From Cytobacillus oceanisediminis (GTDB lineage: Bacteria; Bacillota; Bacilli; Bacillales; Cytobacillaceae), in NCBI RefSeq assembly GCF_007830235.1, contig NZ_VLKI01000014.1:1-64000 (forward strand): a stretch of 64,000 bases of DNA, written 5' to 3'. Shown here piece after piece: positions 26,224 to 34,370 of this stretch. Under the pieces are notes generated by a model. The model searched no databases. It was not told where the DNA came from and saw nothing but the letters and a program-made list of their open reading frames with translations. Position 1 is the stretch's first letter. Every line of letters begins with the position of its first letter. The position numbers and the translations under genes are program-made.

Positions 26224-26332
26224 TATCGGTTAATTTTTAAATATATCGGTCAGATCTTAATTTTATCGGTCACTTTTTCAATATATCGGTCAGATTTTGA
26301 TTTTATCGGTCACTTTTTTGATATATCGGTCA
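26224..26332 (+). repeat. 20-bp-periodic TATCGGTCA repeat array B
   Basis: TATCGGT occurs at 26224, 26244, 26264, 26284, 26304 and 26324, exactly 20 bp apart. Four of the six copies continue in an alternating way: ATATATCGGTCAGATTTTGA and TTTTATCGGTCACTTTTT, giving a 40-bp higher-order unit. The array starts 17 bp beyond the symporter terminator and is read in the same direction as that gene, like array A behind ydcC. Confidence 0.95.
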
Positions 26333-26390
26333 CTTTGCGCTGCACCAACTTTACATCACTTGGAAAGTGAAAACAAAGCCCTTTAGCCAA

Positions 26391-26447
26391 AAAGAAAACT
26401 GCCAGATAAAAAACCATTTCAGTTCTTTTTATCTGGCAGTTTTCTTT
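26391..26447. terminator. Long perfect hairpin behind uspA
   Basis: AAAGAAAACTGCCAGATAAAAA and its exact complement are separated by 13 bases: a 22-bp stem rich in A-T at its outer part, so it can end transcription from both sides. It directly abuts the uspA stop codon. Confidence 0.85.
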
Positions 26448-26867
26448 TTATTTTACAATCATAACGGGCGCTTTAACCCGTTTGGCAATTTTATGGCTTA
26501 CACTTCCAAGCACCATTTCCTGCAGTGCATTTAATCCACGGCTGCCTACTACCACAATATCAAAGTCTCTTTGATTGGCATATTCCACAATGGCCGGTCC
26601 GGGCTCGCCCTGTAAAATTTTCAATTCATATGATACGCCTTTTTCTTTTAATATCTTTTCTATTGGCTGCAAGCGGCGTTTTCTTGCCTCATCCACAACC
26701 GACTTATCAAAATGGTGAAGAATATCTTCCTTTGATGTCTGTCCATCAATCGCGTATACCACCGTAACTTCAGCATCGGGATTTTGTTCTGCAAGATAAA
26801 TGGCTTTTTTGGCTGAACGAATGGAATGATCGGATCCATCCGCAGCTATCAGTATCTTTTTAAACAC
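26448..26867 (-). CDS. Universal stress protein UspA family
   Basis: 139 residues, single Usp domain. It starts FKKILIAADGSDHS, with GSRGLNALQEMVLGSVSHKI near the end. That G-x2-G-x9-G-S pattern marks the ATP-binding Usp type. GTG 26867 follows AGGGG by 7 bp; the longer reading from 26897 would run through the upstream terminator. It lies behind a SulP transporter gene, a common pairing, but a terminator separates them. The role is unknown. Confidence 0.88.
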   Translation of the reverse strand: MFKKILIAADGSDHSIRSAKKAIYLAEQNPDAEVTVVYAIDGQTSKEDILHHFDKSVVDEARKRRLQPIEKILKEKGVSYELKILQGEPGPAIVEYANQRDFDIVVVGSRGLNALQEMVLGSVSHKIAKRVKAPVMIVK

Positions 26868-26895
26868 GTCTTCACCCCTAATCTTTATCCTTATC

Positions 26896-26925
26896 AAAAA
26901 AATACCACAGTCCAGAAGACTGTGG
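26896..26925 (-). terminator. Terminator between sulP and uspA
   Basis: The minus strand has CCACAGTC TTCTG GACTGTGG TATTTTTTT, a perfect 8-bp stem 20 bp behind the sulP stop codon. Confidence 0.85.
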
Positions 26926-26945
26926 CAGTCATTTTTATTTTATTT

Positions 26946-28412
26946 TTAATGCCCGGATAATTTGGCACCAGGTTTGCGGTGAACCGCCAATCGCTCAATT
27001 AAGTTGGAGCTCGGTGCATTTAATCCTGATAAACGGACCAATACTCCATTGTCCCGCAGCTTTATCACAATTTTATCTATAGCAGCGACACCTGAGTCAT
27101 CCCAGACATGCGCCTGTGAAAAGTCGATTTCAACCTCTTTAACATCTCCGTTAAAGTCAAATGCTGCTACAAGTTCGTCTACAGAAGCAAAGAAAACCTG
27201 GCCTGTGACAGCGTAAATTTTCTTACCCCCTTCAATACGTGATGTAACATGCACCTTAGAAATTTTAGCAACAAAGAAGATCGCACTCAAGATAATACCA
27301 GCAAATACTCCTTTGGATAGATCGTGAGTAAAAACAGTTATCAAAGTAGTTGTTACCATAACAATGGAATCTGTAACAGGTGTCTTGGCAAGGCCCTTAA
27401 TCGAAGACCAGTCAAAGGTTCCAATTGAAACCATGATCATGACACCTACTAGTGCAGCCATCGGTATTTGAACGACAATATTGCCTAATACTAAAATCAA
27501 GAACATAAGGAAGGTACCGGCAACAAGCGCAGAAAGTCTGCCTCTTCCGCCTGATTTAACGTTAATAACAGATTGCCCGATCATTGCACAGCCTGCCATT
27601 CCGCCAAATAAACCAGCCACGATATTCGCAATACCCTGTCCGCGGCTTTCCATATTTTTATCACTCGCTGTATCAGTCATATCGTCAACGATCGATGCAG
27701 TCAGCAAGGACTCAAGCAAGCCAACAATCGCAAGGGCCAGGGAATAAGGGAAGATAATTTTTAGAGTCTCAAGATTTAATGGGACATCCGGGATAAAAAA
27801 GGTTGGCAATGCAGAAGTTAAAGCTCCCATATCTCCAACTGTTCGAACATCACTTTTCGTCATAATGGCAATGACGGTAATCACAATAATTGGCACTAAA
27901 GGTGATGGCACTGCTTTTGTTACCCTTGGGAAAATATAAATAATCGCCAATGCTCCTGCAACCATCACATACATAACCCATGTTGCATCCACAAATTGCT
28001 CAAGCTGGGCCATAAAAATCAAAATCGCCAGCGCATTAACAAACCCAATCATGACTGCGCGGGGAATAAATTTCATAAAACGGGCCAATTTAAGCACACC
28101 AAATAAAATTTGCAGAACCCCTGTCAAAATGGTCGCCGCAAATAAATACTGCAATCCATGGTCAGCTACTAATGTAACCATCAATAAAGCCATCGCACCG
28201 GTTGCAGCAGAAATCATTCCAGGCCTTCCGCCTACTATTGCAATGGTTACAGCAATACAGAAAGAAGCATACAATCCAACCATTGGATCGACACCGGCAA
28301 TAATGGAGAAAGCAATCGCCTCAGGTATAAGAGCCAATGCTACCACAATTCCAGCAAGAATGTCCCCTTTTACATTGCCAAACCATTGTTCTTTTAATGA
28401 ATTAGCTTTCAA
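26946..28412 (-). CDS. SulP family anion transporter with STAS domain
   Basis: 488 residues with 10-12 membrane segments and a C-terminal STAS domain (about 385-485, [22 protein letters not shown]). The SulP signature [28 protein letters not shown] is at the N-terminus. SulP members carry sulfate, bicarbonate or dicarboxylates; the substrate here is open. The start is TTG 28412, 7 bp behind AAGGGG. Its leader carries a GC-rich hairpin (28436-28464) just ahead of the ribosome site and a cre-like site further upstream. Confidence 0.9.
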   Translation of the reverse strand: MKANSLKEQWFGNVKGDILAGIVVALALIPEAIAFSIIAGVDPMVGLYASFCIAVTIAIVGGRPGMISAATGAMALLMVTLVADHGLQYLFAATILTGVLQILFGVLKLARFMKFIPRAVMIGFVNALAILIFMAQLEQFVDATWVMYVMVAGALAIIYIFPRVTKAVPSPLVPIIVITVIAIMTKSDVRTVGDMGALTSALPTFFIPDVPLNLETLKIIFPYSLALAIVGLLESLLTASIVDDMTDTASDKNMESRGQGIANIVAGLFGGMAGCAMIGQSVINVKSGGRGRLSALVAGTFLMFLILVLGNIVVQIPMAALVGVMIMVSIGTFDWSSIKGLAKTPVTDSIVMVTTTLITVFTHDLSKGVFAGIILSAIFFVAKISKVHVTSRIEGGKKIYAVTGQVFFASVDELVAAFDFNGDVKEVEIDFSQAHVWDDSGVAAIDKIVIKLRDNGVLVRLSGLNAPSSNLIERLAVHRKPGAKLSGH

Positions 28413-28435
28413 ATAAACACCCCTTCTCGAAAAGC

Positions 28436-28464
28436 AGCAGAGCGCCTGATTTTCGGCGCTCCTG
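28436..28464 (-). promoter_or_regulatory. GC-rich leader hairpin ahead of sulP
   Basis: On the minus strand AGGAGCGCC GAAAATCA GGCGCTCT forms a strong stem about 25 nt upstream of the sulP ribosome site, without a following T-run. It could affect translation or mRNA stability. The remaining gap to 28655 holds only an AT-rich stretch and the cre-like site at 28570-28583. Confidence 0.4.
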
Positions 28465-28569
28465 TTAGACGATATTATTTTTTATTGTAATGACTTTGAA
28501 CTCTCATCAAAGTCGGGCCGACAAAAACAATAGAATCATATCACATTTGTCAGGAAATACAAGTTAGAA

Positions 28570-28583
28570 TGAAAGCGTTTATA
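28570..28583. promoter_or_regulatory. Possible CcpA cre site upstream of sulP
   Basis: TGAAAGCGTTTATA fits the cre consensus TGWAARCGYTWNCW at all but one position (T for C near the end). It lies about 160 bp ahead of sulP. The site is suggestive only. Confidence 0.35.
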
Positions 28584-28654
28584 AACCGTAAATTCTCTCA
28601 ATACCTATTAAAATCTCTCTTTTTCTATTAGTAACATTATTTTTTTACACACAC

Positions 28655-28683
28655 ATAAAAAAGGATCCTAATGATCAGGACCC
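28655..28683 (-). terminator. Terminator of the gluconokinase-lar-nickel transporter operon
   Basis: The minus strand has GGGTCCT GATCATT AGGATCC TTTTTT, about 90 bp behind the transporter stop codon. Confidence 0.7.
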
Positions 28684-28775
28684 TCTTAATCAAATAGATA
28701 GGTTACACTAAATAATTTGGCAGCCAATTTCAAACACCACTCTATATGATCTCCTTTTAATTTCCAGGATAAAGC

Positions 28776-29429
28776 CTATTGAACCCATAATCCAAATAAC
28801 CCTTCAGTTATGCCGAGATTATACATATAATAGATTCCAAACAGAAAACTTACTGATCCAGCAGCTTGGGTCAAAAAACGATTTAACTTAACATTGCCTT
28901 TGCTATAGACAAATGGAATACCAAGGATCGTTGTAAAAGTTAACATGCCAAAAATAGTCCCCAGTCCGAATATCCCTATATATAATGCTCCTTCCCAAAC
29001 AGTGGTCACGGTTGACATGGTTAATAACACCATTGCCGCACTTCCAGCAAGCCCGTGGACGAATCCAATAATGGTTACTTTCATTAATGATGATTTTTCA
29101 CGGGATTCTGTATCGCTATCAGAATCCTGGTTTTTCATAAAAAGCAAACTCTTAATGCCTAAGTAGACCAGCATAATGCCGACCAGAAATTCAAAGGACA
29201 TTGCCCATTTATCTGTAAGCTCTCCTTTCATGAGAATGAAAGCCATTCCCACAATAAAGAGAGTAATCGTGTGTCCGATTCCCCAAAACACACCTGTTAG
29301 AGTTGAACGCAATAATTTCCTGCTCTTTCCCACCATCGTGGAAACAGCAATAATATGATCCGGTTCAATCGAGTGCTTAACCCCTAAAATAAATCCAAGC
29401 AATAACACTGAAATTAAACTCATAAACAT
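28776..29429 (-). CDS. Nickel/cobalt-type transporter (UreH/NiCoT-related)
   Basis: 217 residues with about six membrane segments. The metal-binding signature HSIEPDH (HX4DH, residues 19-25) in the first helix is that of NiCoT and UreH-like Ni/Co permeases, and a second histidine motif GFVHGLAGSAA is in the middle. It is the last gene of the operon, 50 bp behind larC2. The Lar enzymes need nickel, so I infer nickel uptake for the pincer cofactor. In L. plantarum that job is done by an unrelated ABC-type system (larMNQO). Confidence 0.85.
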   Translation of the reverse strand: MFMSLISVLLLGFILGVKHSIEPDHIIAVSTMVGKSRKLLRSTLTGVFWGIGHTITLFIVGMAFILMKGELTDKWAMSFEFLVGIMLVYLGIKSLLFMKNQDSDSDTESREKSSLMKVTIIGFVHGLAGSAAMVLLTMSTVTTVWEGALYIGIFGLGTIFGMLTFTTILGIPFVYSKGNVKLNRFLTQAAGSVSFLFGIYYMYNLGITEGLFGLWVQ

Positions 29430-29479
29430 GTTAGCCTTTCTCCCCGCTGACTAATTTCTTGTGACATTCTTCGGTGGAT

Positions 29480-29956
29480 CTACACCCCTTCCCCATAGGC
29501 CTTCCAAATCTGTTCATAAACCTTTTTTAAGGGTATGTTATGAAGGGAGGCAATCTTTTTGCACTCCTCATATTCCGGGGCTCTTTGTACCACTTCCCCC
29601 TTATATATCCCCTCTTTTACCGTTACTGTTCCCCATTCGATGTCCACCTTTTTAAAATTGCGTTCCAAACGGTGAACGGTTAAAGGATAATAGCGGATGC
29701 CAAGAGTGGTCGTCTCAGCAAATAAGATGTCTTTCATTTTATTCACCTTTGCCAGCGAACAAAGCAGCTGCAATAATACTCCAGGCCTATTTTTCTTCAT
29801 ATAGATTGGAGTGTAGAACACATCGTTTGCTCCGGCTTCAAACAGCAGATCCATGACATGGCCCAGCCACTCCCCGGGTATATCATCAAGATTGACTTCC
29901 ATTTTAAACATTTGATTATCCATGTGCTCATGGTCAGGCGGAAGTTGAGAAACCAT
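29480..29956 (-). CDS. larC2: Nickel-pincer cofactor protein LarC, C-terminal part (LarC2)
   Basis: 158 residues matching the C-terminal half of LarC: MEVNLDDIPGEWLGHVMDLL, GANDVFYTPIYMKKNRPG, then TTTLGIRYYPLTVHRLER. LarC inserts nickel into the sulfurated pincer nucleotide in a CTP-dependent reaction. ATG 29956 has AGAGGAG about 8 bp upstream, so it can be started independently. It is in the same frame as larC1, separated only by a TAG (29992-29990) and 11 open codons. Confidence 0.9.
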   Translation of the reverse strand: MVSQLPPDHEHMDNQMFKMEVNLDDIPGEWLGHVMDLLFEAGANDVFYTPIYMKKNRPGVLLQLLCSLAKVNKMKDILFAETTTLGIRYYPLTVHRLERNFKKVDIEWGTVTVKEGIYKGEVVQRAPEYEECKKIASLHNIPLKKVYEQIWKAYGEGV

Positions 29957-29989
29957 TTCACTCACTCCTCTCATTCTTAAATGGAACGT

Positions 29990-30904
29990 CTACTCCCCGA
30001 TAATGACACGCAAGACGTTGGGATGGTTTTTAAAGGTTTTAGTTCCCGCTCCATAGCCAATGGATTGAACTTTCATAGAAGGTATCGAACAAAACTCTTC
30101 TGCCAGTACAGAAACAATCGCGGCACCTGTTGGCGTGGTAAGCTCCGCTCTTACATCCGATTGTTCGATTGGAACGCCTTTTAATATTTCAAGCGTGGCA
30201 GGTGCAGGCACAGGATATATCCCATGATCAATATGGATTCTTCCCTTTCCAACCGGAACCGGCGAAGACATAATTTCCGAAATATCTAACTGGTCTATTA
30301 AAATGGCTGCACCGATAATATCAATAATTGAATCCACCGCGCCCACTTCATGGAAATGGACTTTGTCCAATGGAAGTCCATGGATCAGACCCTCCGCTTC
30401 ACCAATTTTCCGGAAGATTTTTAGCGCCATATCCTCTACTTTGGGATTGAACCCTGCTGCTTTTATCATCTTTGCAATATCCGAATAGGATCGGTGATGA
30501 TGATGGCCGTGACTGTGGCCGTGTTCATGTTCATGATGGTGGTCGTGGGTATGGCTGTCTTCATGCCCGTGATGATGATCATGGCTATGGCCGTGTTCTT
30601 CGTGCTCGTGATGATGATCATGGCTATGGCCGTGTTCATGCCCGTGATGATGTTCATGGCTATGGCTGTGTTCATGCGTATGTCCCTGGCCTTGACCTTC
30701 ATTCAATAACACCACATCAAACTTGGTGCTTGTAATGCCATTTTTCACAACCTTTTTCCACTTCAGCTCATATTCATCTTCGATATCCAGCTTCTTTAAT
30801 TCTTCAACTAGAACGCTAGGATTTGCCCCCGCATCGATTAAGGCACCTATAACCATATCTCCGCTCATTCCTGAGAAACAATCAAAGTAAAGTATCTTCT
30901 TCAT
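29990..30904 (-). CDS. larC1: Nickel-pincer cofactor protein LarC, N-terminal part (LarC1)
   Basis: 304 residues. The LarC N-terminal motif LYFDCFSGMSGDMVIGALID is followed by a very His-rich insertion (about residues 75-137, some 36 His, mostly alternating with Glu, Asp, Ser and Gly). Then come KVHFHEVGAVDSIIDIIG, PVPAPATLEILKG and TTPTGAAI. The His-rich part looks like a nickel store, as in HypB or UreE. It ends with a TAG directly where single-chain LarC proteins continue into the C-terminal domain. It overlaps larB by 23 bp. Confidence 0.92.
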   Translation of the reverse strand: MKKILYFDCFSGMSGDMVIGALIDAGANPSVLVEELKKLDIEDEYELKWKKVVKNGITSTKFDVVLLNEGQGQGHTHEHSHSHEHHHGHEHGHSHDHHHEHEEHGHSHDHHHGHEDSHTHDHHHEHEHGHSHGHHHHRSYSDIAKMIKAAGFNPKVEDMALKIFRKIGEAEGLIHGLPLDKVHFHEVGAVDSIIDIIGAAILIDQLDISEIMSSPVPVGKGRIHIDHGIYPVPAPATLEILKGVPIEQSDVRAELTTPTGAAIVSVLAEEFCSIPSMKVQSIGYGAGTKTFKNHPNVLRVIIGE

Positions 30905-31667
30905 TAATCCCGGCCCCTTTTTGTGCTATTCGATGGATGAGAACCGCGTTGTATCCGCCGCCAAATCCATTATCAATGTTTACTACGCTAATTCCTGAAG
31001 CACATGAGTTCAACATCGTGAGCAATGCAGATAGCCCATTGAAATTCGCACCGTAGCCAATGCTCGTTGGAACGGCTATAACAGGATGGGAAACCAGCCC
31101 TCCAACCACACTCGGAAGAGCTCCTTCCATTCCTGCCACAACTACGGAAACAGTAGCATTCTGAATTTCTTCCGCATGATTTAAAAGCCGGTGGATTCCC
31201 GCAACCCCTACATCATAGAATCGGCGGACCTCACTTCCAAGCACTTCTGCAGTAAGAGCCGCCTCTTCAGCCACCCTTAAATCTGAAGTCCCTGCCGCAA
31301 CGACTGCAATATAACCTTCTGAGCTTTCACCAATATTTTTTTCATTTTTCCAATAGAGAATTTGTGCCATTTCATGATAAATAAACTCAGGGCACTCGAG
31401 TAAAACCGCTTTCGCCTTTTCATTAGAGATCCTGGTAACAAGAACCTGGTTATTTCTTGCTCTTAAAGATTGAATGATAGAAATGATTTGTTCAGCTGTC
31501 TTGCCTTCCCCGAAGACCACTTCCGGGAAGCCCTGCCGCTTTTTCCGATGATGATCCACTTTGGCAAAACCCAGATTTTCAAAGGTTGCCAGCTGCTCCT
31601 TTGCGTCCGAAACGCTAAGGGTTCCCTTTTGAACTTGCTCTAAAATATTTTCTAGAATGAGAAACAA
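30882..31667 (-). CDS. larB: Pyridinium-3,5-bisthiocarboxylate cofactor synthesis protein LarB
   Basis: 261 residues. LarB carboxylates and hydrolyses nicotinic acid adenine dinucleotide at the first step of pincer cofactor synthesis. It has the PurE-like (AIRC) C-terminal domain: VVAAGTSDLRVAEEAALTAE, YDVGVAGIHRLL, GMEGALPSVVGGLVSHPVIAVP. The start is uncertain. The TTG at 31667 directly abuts AAAGGGG, whereas an ATT three codons later has normal spacing; ATT starts are rare. It follows the gluconokinase gene by 15 bp. Confidence 0.93.
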   Translation of the reverse strand: MFLILENILEQVQKGTLSVSDAKEQLATFENLGFAKVDHHRKKRQGFPEVVFGEGKTAEQIISIIQSLRARNNQVLVTRISNEKAKAVLLECPEFIYHEMAQILYWKNEKNIGESSEGYIAVVAAGTSDLRVAEEAALTAEVLGSEVRRFYDVGVAGIHRLLNHAEEIQNATVSVVVAGMEGALPSVVGGLVSHPVIAVPTSIGYGANFNGLSALLTMLNSCASGISVVNIDNGFGGGYNAVLIHRIAQKGAGINEEDTLL

Positions 31668-31682
31668 CCCCTTTTTATAAGC

Positions 31683-33155
31683 TTAAAAGGTTTTTACTAT
31701 ATCCTTTGCCAGCTTTTCATAATTTTTATAAATAGACTTGTACATTTTACTATTATCCTTATTTGGCAACACTGGGGCTTCCATTGGAATACTCTTTTTA
31801 ATTTCATCGAAGGACTCCACCTTGCCAATCGCAACTAATGCTGTCCAGGCAGCGCCCCAGGCCGCACTGTGATGGGTTTCGGAGACATAGATTTCTGCTT
31901 CAAATATATCAGCCATCATTTGCAGCCATAATGGTGATCTTGCAAGGCCGCCATTAACATAGATTTTCTTTTGTTCTCCAGCCAATCTCCCCAGCGCTTT
32001 TCCTATTTGATAAAGATTAAAAGTAACTCCCTCCAGGACCGCACGGATAAAATGTTCTTTTTTATGGGTGATGGCTACACCATAAAAATTCCCTTTCGCC
32101 CGCTGATTCCAAATGGGAGCTCTCTCTCCATTTATATAAGGCAAAAATAACATGCCTTCTGCCCCGGGTCCAACTTTTCCAGCTTCCGCCAAGAAGTCAG
32201 TAAAGCTGCCCTGATCATTCAGGACATCTTTTAGCCACTGCAGGACGATGCCTCCATTATTCGTCGGCCCTCCAATAATGGTTGACTCGGCTGTAAAGGA
32301 GTAACAGAATGTTTCTTGCTGATCATCAATGTCCACTCCATTTGTCATTTGTCTGATAGCACCGCTTGTACCGACAGAAACAGCTGCCTCACCTGGAAGA
32401 ATCGCCCCAATTCCCAAATTGGAAAGCTGCCCGTCAGCAGCTCCAATTGCAAACGGAACCTCTGGCTCGATCCCCATTTCCTCTGCAATTACATTGTTGA
32501 TTCCCGTTAAAACTTCAGTAGGAGGGACAATATCAGAAAGCTGTTCAGCGGTTACTCCCGTCCGCTCCAATAAATCCTGCTCCCAGCTGAGAGTTGCCGG
32601 ATTAAAAAGCCCTGTTGCCGAAGCCATGGAATAATCGATCACTCTTTTATTAAACCAGTGCAGAATGAGATATTCTTTAATGGACATAAAATACGCAGCC
32701 TGCCGGTACGGTTCATATTCGTTTTCCTTCATCCATAATAACTTTAGAAATGGCGACATTGGATGAACAGGCGTTCCGGTCTTTGAATACACTTTGTCCC
32801 CTATCGTATTTAGCACCTTTTCAGCTTGAGGATTACTCCTTCCGTCTGCCCAAATAAGGGCATTCGACAAAGGCTTTCCTTCAGCATCCACACAGATAAG
32901 TGAATGCATCGCAGCCGAGAACCCCAGAGAAAGCAACTCTCCTTCTCCAACATCCGCCTTCTGTATAGCTTCCTTTATAGCTTGTACACAAAAACGTTCA
33001 ATTTCTTGCGGGTTCTGTTCAACCCACCCCGGCTGCGGATAATGGGAAGGAATCATCCTTTCTGTTTCAGCTGCCAGCTTCCCCTGTAAGTTGAATACAC
33101 ATGCTTTTACACTGGTTGTTCCAATATCCAGTCCCATTACATATTCTCTTCTCAT
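31683..33155 (-). CDS. gntK: Gluconokinase (FGGY family)
   Basis: 490 residues. MGLDIGTTSVKACVF opens the FGGY fold. TGTPVHPMSPFLKLLWM, IDYSMASATGLFN, GAADGQLSNLG and GTSGAIR closely follow B. subtilis GntK. It phosphorylates D-gluconate to 6-phosphogluconate. It heads the operon gntK-larB-larC1-larC2-nickel transporter. With gnd in the same region it can channel gluconate into the pentose phosphate pathway. The substrate is inferred from similarity; other FGGY sugar kinases look related. Confidence 0.88.
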   Translation of the reverse strand: MRREYVMGLDIGTTSVKACVFNLQGKLAAETERMIPSHYPQPGWVEQNPQEIERFCVQAIKEAIQKADVGEGELLSLGFSAAMHSLICVDAEGKPLSNALIWADGRSNPQAEKVLNTIGDKVYSKTGTPVHPMSPFLKLLWMKENEYEPYRQAAYFMSIKEYLILHWFNKRVIDYSMASATGLFNPATLSWEQDLLERTGVTAEQLSDIVPPTEVLTGINNVIAEEMGIEPEVPFAIGAADGQLSNLGIGAILPGEAAVSVGTSGAIRQMTNGVDIDDQQETFCYSFTAESTIIGGPTNNGGIVLQWLKDVLNDQGSFTDFLAEAGKVGPGAEGMLFLPYINGERAPIWNQRAKGNFYGVAITHKKEHFIRAVLEGVTFNLYQIGKALGRLAGEQKKIYVNGGLARSPLWLQMMADIFEAEIYVSETHHSAAWGAAWTALVAIGKVESFDEIKKSIPMEAPVLPNKDNSKMYKSIYKNYEKLAKDIVKTF

Positions 33156-33207
33156 GCCGCATCTTCCTTTAACTATATTTCAAAGATATTATGCTAACTT
33201 TATTAAT

Positions 33208-33450
33208 AGCTCTGTTAAACTTGCCTGTTGATTTCAGCTCAATAAGTTCGCTTTCCTCGGACGGTCCGAAGCCACCTCGGCGCATGAAGCGCCTGCGAGG
33301 TCCCCCTTTGAGAAGCTTTTCCCGCAGGACATTGAACCAGCATCCTTGAATAAAAACCGCACTAAGGAAATGCAAATGCATTTCCGAGGAGCTGCGCCAT
33401 TCGCTCCAATCAACAGGTTGCAAAATTCAACAATGAGCTTTTACATAGCT
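33208..33450 (-). repeat. MITE-like intergenic element, copy 3
   Basis: The reverse complement starts AGCTATGTAAAAGCTCATTGTTGA and ends GTTTAACAGAGCT. The blocks GATTGGAGCG, TGCGGGA.AAGC, CTCAAAGGGGGACC.CGCAGG and TGAAATCAACAGGCAAGTTTA match copies 1 and 2. It is longer by about 70 bp because of an internal segment (about 33325-33390) that contains its own small palindrome. It separates larE from gntK. Confidence 0.78.
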
Positions 33451-33490
33451 AATAGAAAAGGCTTTGGACTTTTCCAAAGCCTTTTCTATT
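33451..33490. terminator. Terminator of the larA-SDR-larE operon
   Basis: A perfect 18-bp inverted repeat, AATAGAAAAGGCTTTGGA with its complement around CTTT, directly behind larE. T-rich ends on both strands could make it bidirectional. Confidence 0.85.
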
Positions 33491-33499
33491 AGAATTTAT

Positions 33500-34306
33500 T
33501 CAGTTATGCGAATGGACCTTGTTCATGCTTCCGCTTTGGTAACCGATTAAATCTAATGTAATATATTTATATCCGTAGCTTTGCAGTTCCTGTGAAATAA
33601 GATCATGATTTTCCAGGATGAGCTTCATATCTGCCGGCTCTACTTCGATTCTTGCAATATCCCCATGTGTTCTTACCCGAACTTGACGGACATGAAGAGA
33701 TTTTAGATAAGCCTCCGCTTTATCAACTTTGGTTAGCTTCTCTTTCGTAATATATTCCCCATAAGCAATTCTTGAAGAAAGGCAAGCAAAGGACGGCTTG
33801 TTCCATGTTGGAAGATCAAACTGCTTTGATAGCTCCCGGATCTCCTGCTTATATAGTTCAGCTTCGAGAAGCGGTCCCCGTATTCCTTTTTCCTGTGCCG
33901 CTTTCATGCCGGGCCGATGCTCATTGATATCATCTGTAATTACTCCATAAATAACATTATTAAATCCCTTGCGCTCCATAACAGGGATGAGCAGGTCAAA
34001 CAGGCTGCTCTTGCAAAAATAGCACCGGTTCTTATTATTTTCAGCATAACCGGGAATGGCCAGCTCTGATGTTTCAATAACTTGATGCTTAACCCCGATT
34101 GTATCCGCCAATCCCTTTGCCTCTTCAAGTTCGCTCGTTGGGTATGTTTCCGAATCGGCAGTAACCGCAAGGACATGTTCAGCACCTAACGTATCGGCCG
34201 CCGCCTTTAATAAAAATGTACTATCGACTCCTCCAGAGAATGCGACAACTACTGATTCCATGTCCCGAAGAATGGACTGCAATTTTTGATATTTCTCCCG
34301 TAGCAT
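33500..34306 (-). CDS. larE: ATP-dependent sulfur transferase LarE
   Basis: 268 residues. The PP-loop motif SGGVDS (24-29) activates the pyridinium carboxylate with ATP. Cys95 and Cys98 (NRCYFCK) and Cys175 (SFACLSSRI) are present. Known LarE proteins are of two types: one with a single sacrificial cysteine (L. plantarum Cys176) and one with three cysteines holding a [4Fe-4S] cluster. The three cysteines here suggest the cluster type. It is the last gene of the larA-SDR-larE operon. Confidence 0.93.
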   Translation of the reverse strand: MLREKYQKLQSILRDMESVVVAFSGGVDSTFLLKAAADTLGAEHVLAVTADSETYPTSELEEAKGLADTIGVKHQVIETSELAIPGYAENNKNRCYFCKSSLFDLLIPVMERKGFNNVIYGVITDDINEHRPGMKAAQEKGIRGPLLEAELYKQEIRELSKQFDLPTWNKPSFACLSSRIAYGEYITKEKLTKVDKAEAYLKSLHVRQVRVRTHGDIARIEVEPADMKLILENHDLISQELQSYGYKYITLDLIGYQSGSMNKVHSHN

Positions 34307-34370
34307 TGTCCCAGCTCCCTTCTCTCAAGCTTTATCAACATTTATCATTTATTAATGCCCTGCCATTCTA

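Noticed and set aside
12271-26332. CRISPR arrays
   Set aside because: Repeat core only about 9 bp, spacers about 11 bp and themselves repeated, no cas genes, arrays of six units at two sites. The geometry does not fit CRISPR.
26182-26370. 62-codon plus-strand ORF across array B
   Set aside because: It starts inside a terminator hairpin and encodes the DNA repeat; no ribosome site.
30466-30735. Plus- and minus-strand ORFs within the larC1 histidine tract
   Set aside because: They are shadows of a low-complexity coding repeat (Met/Val-rich or Thr/Ile-rich in other frames) without ribosome sites.
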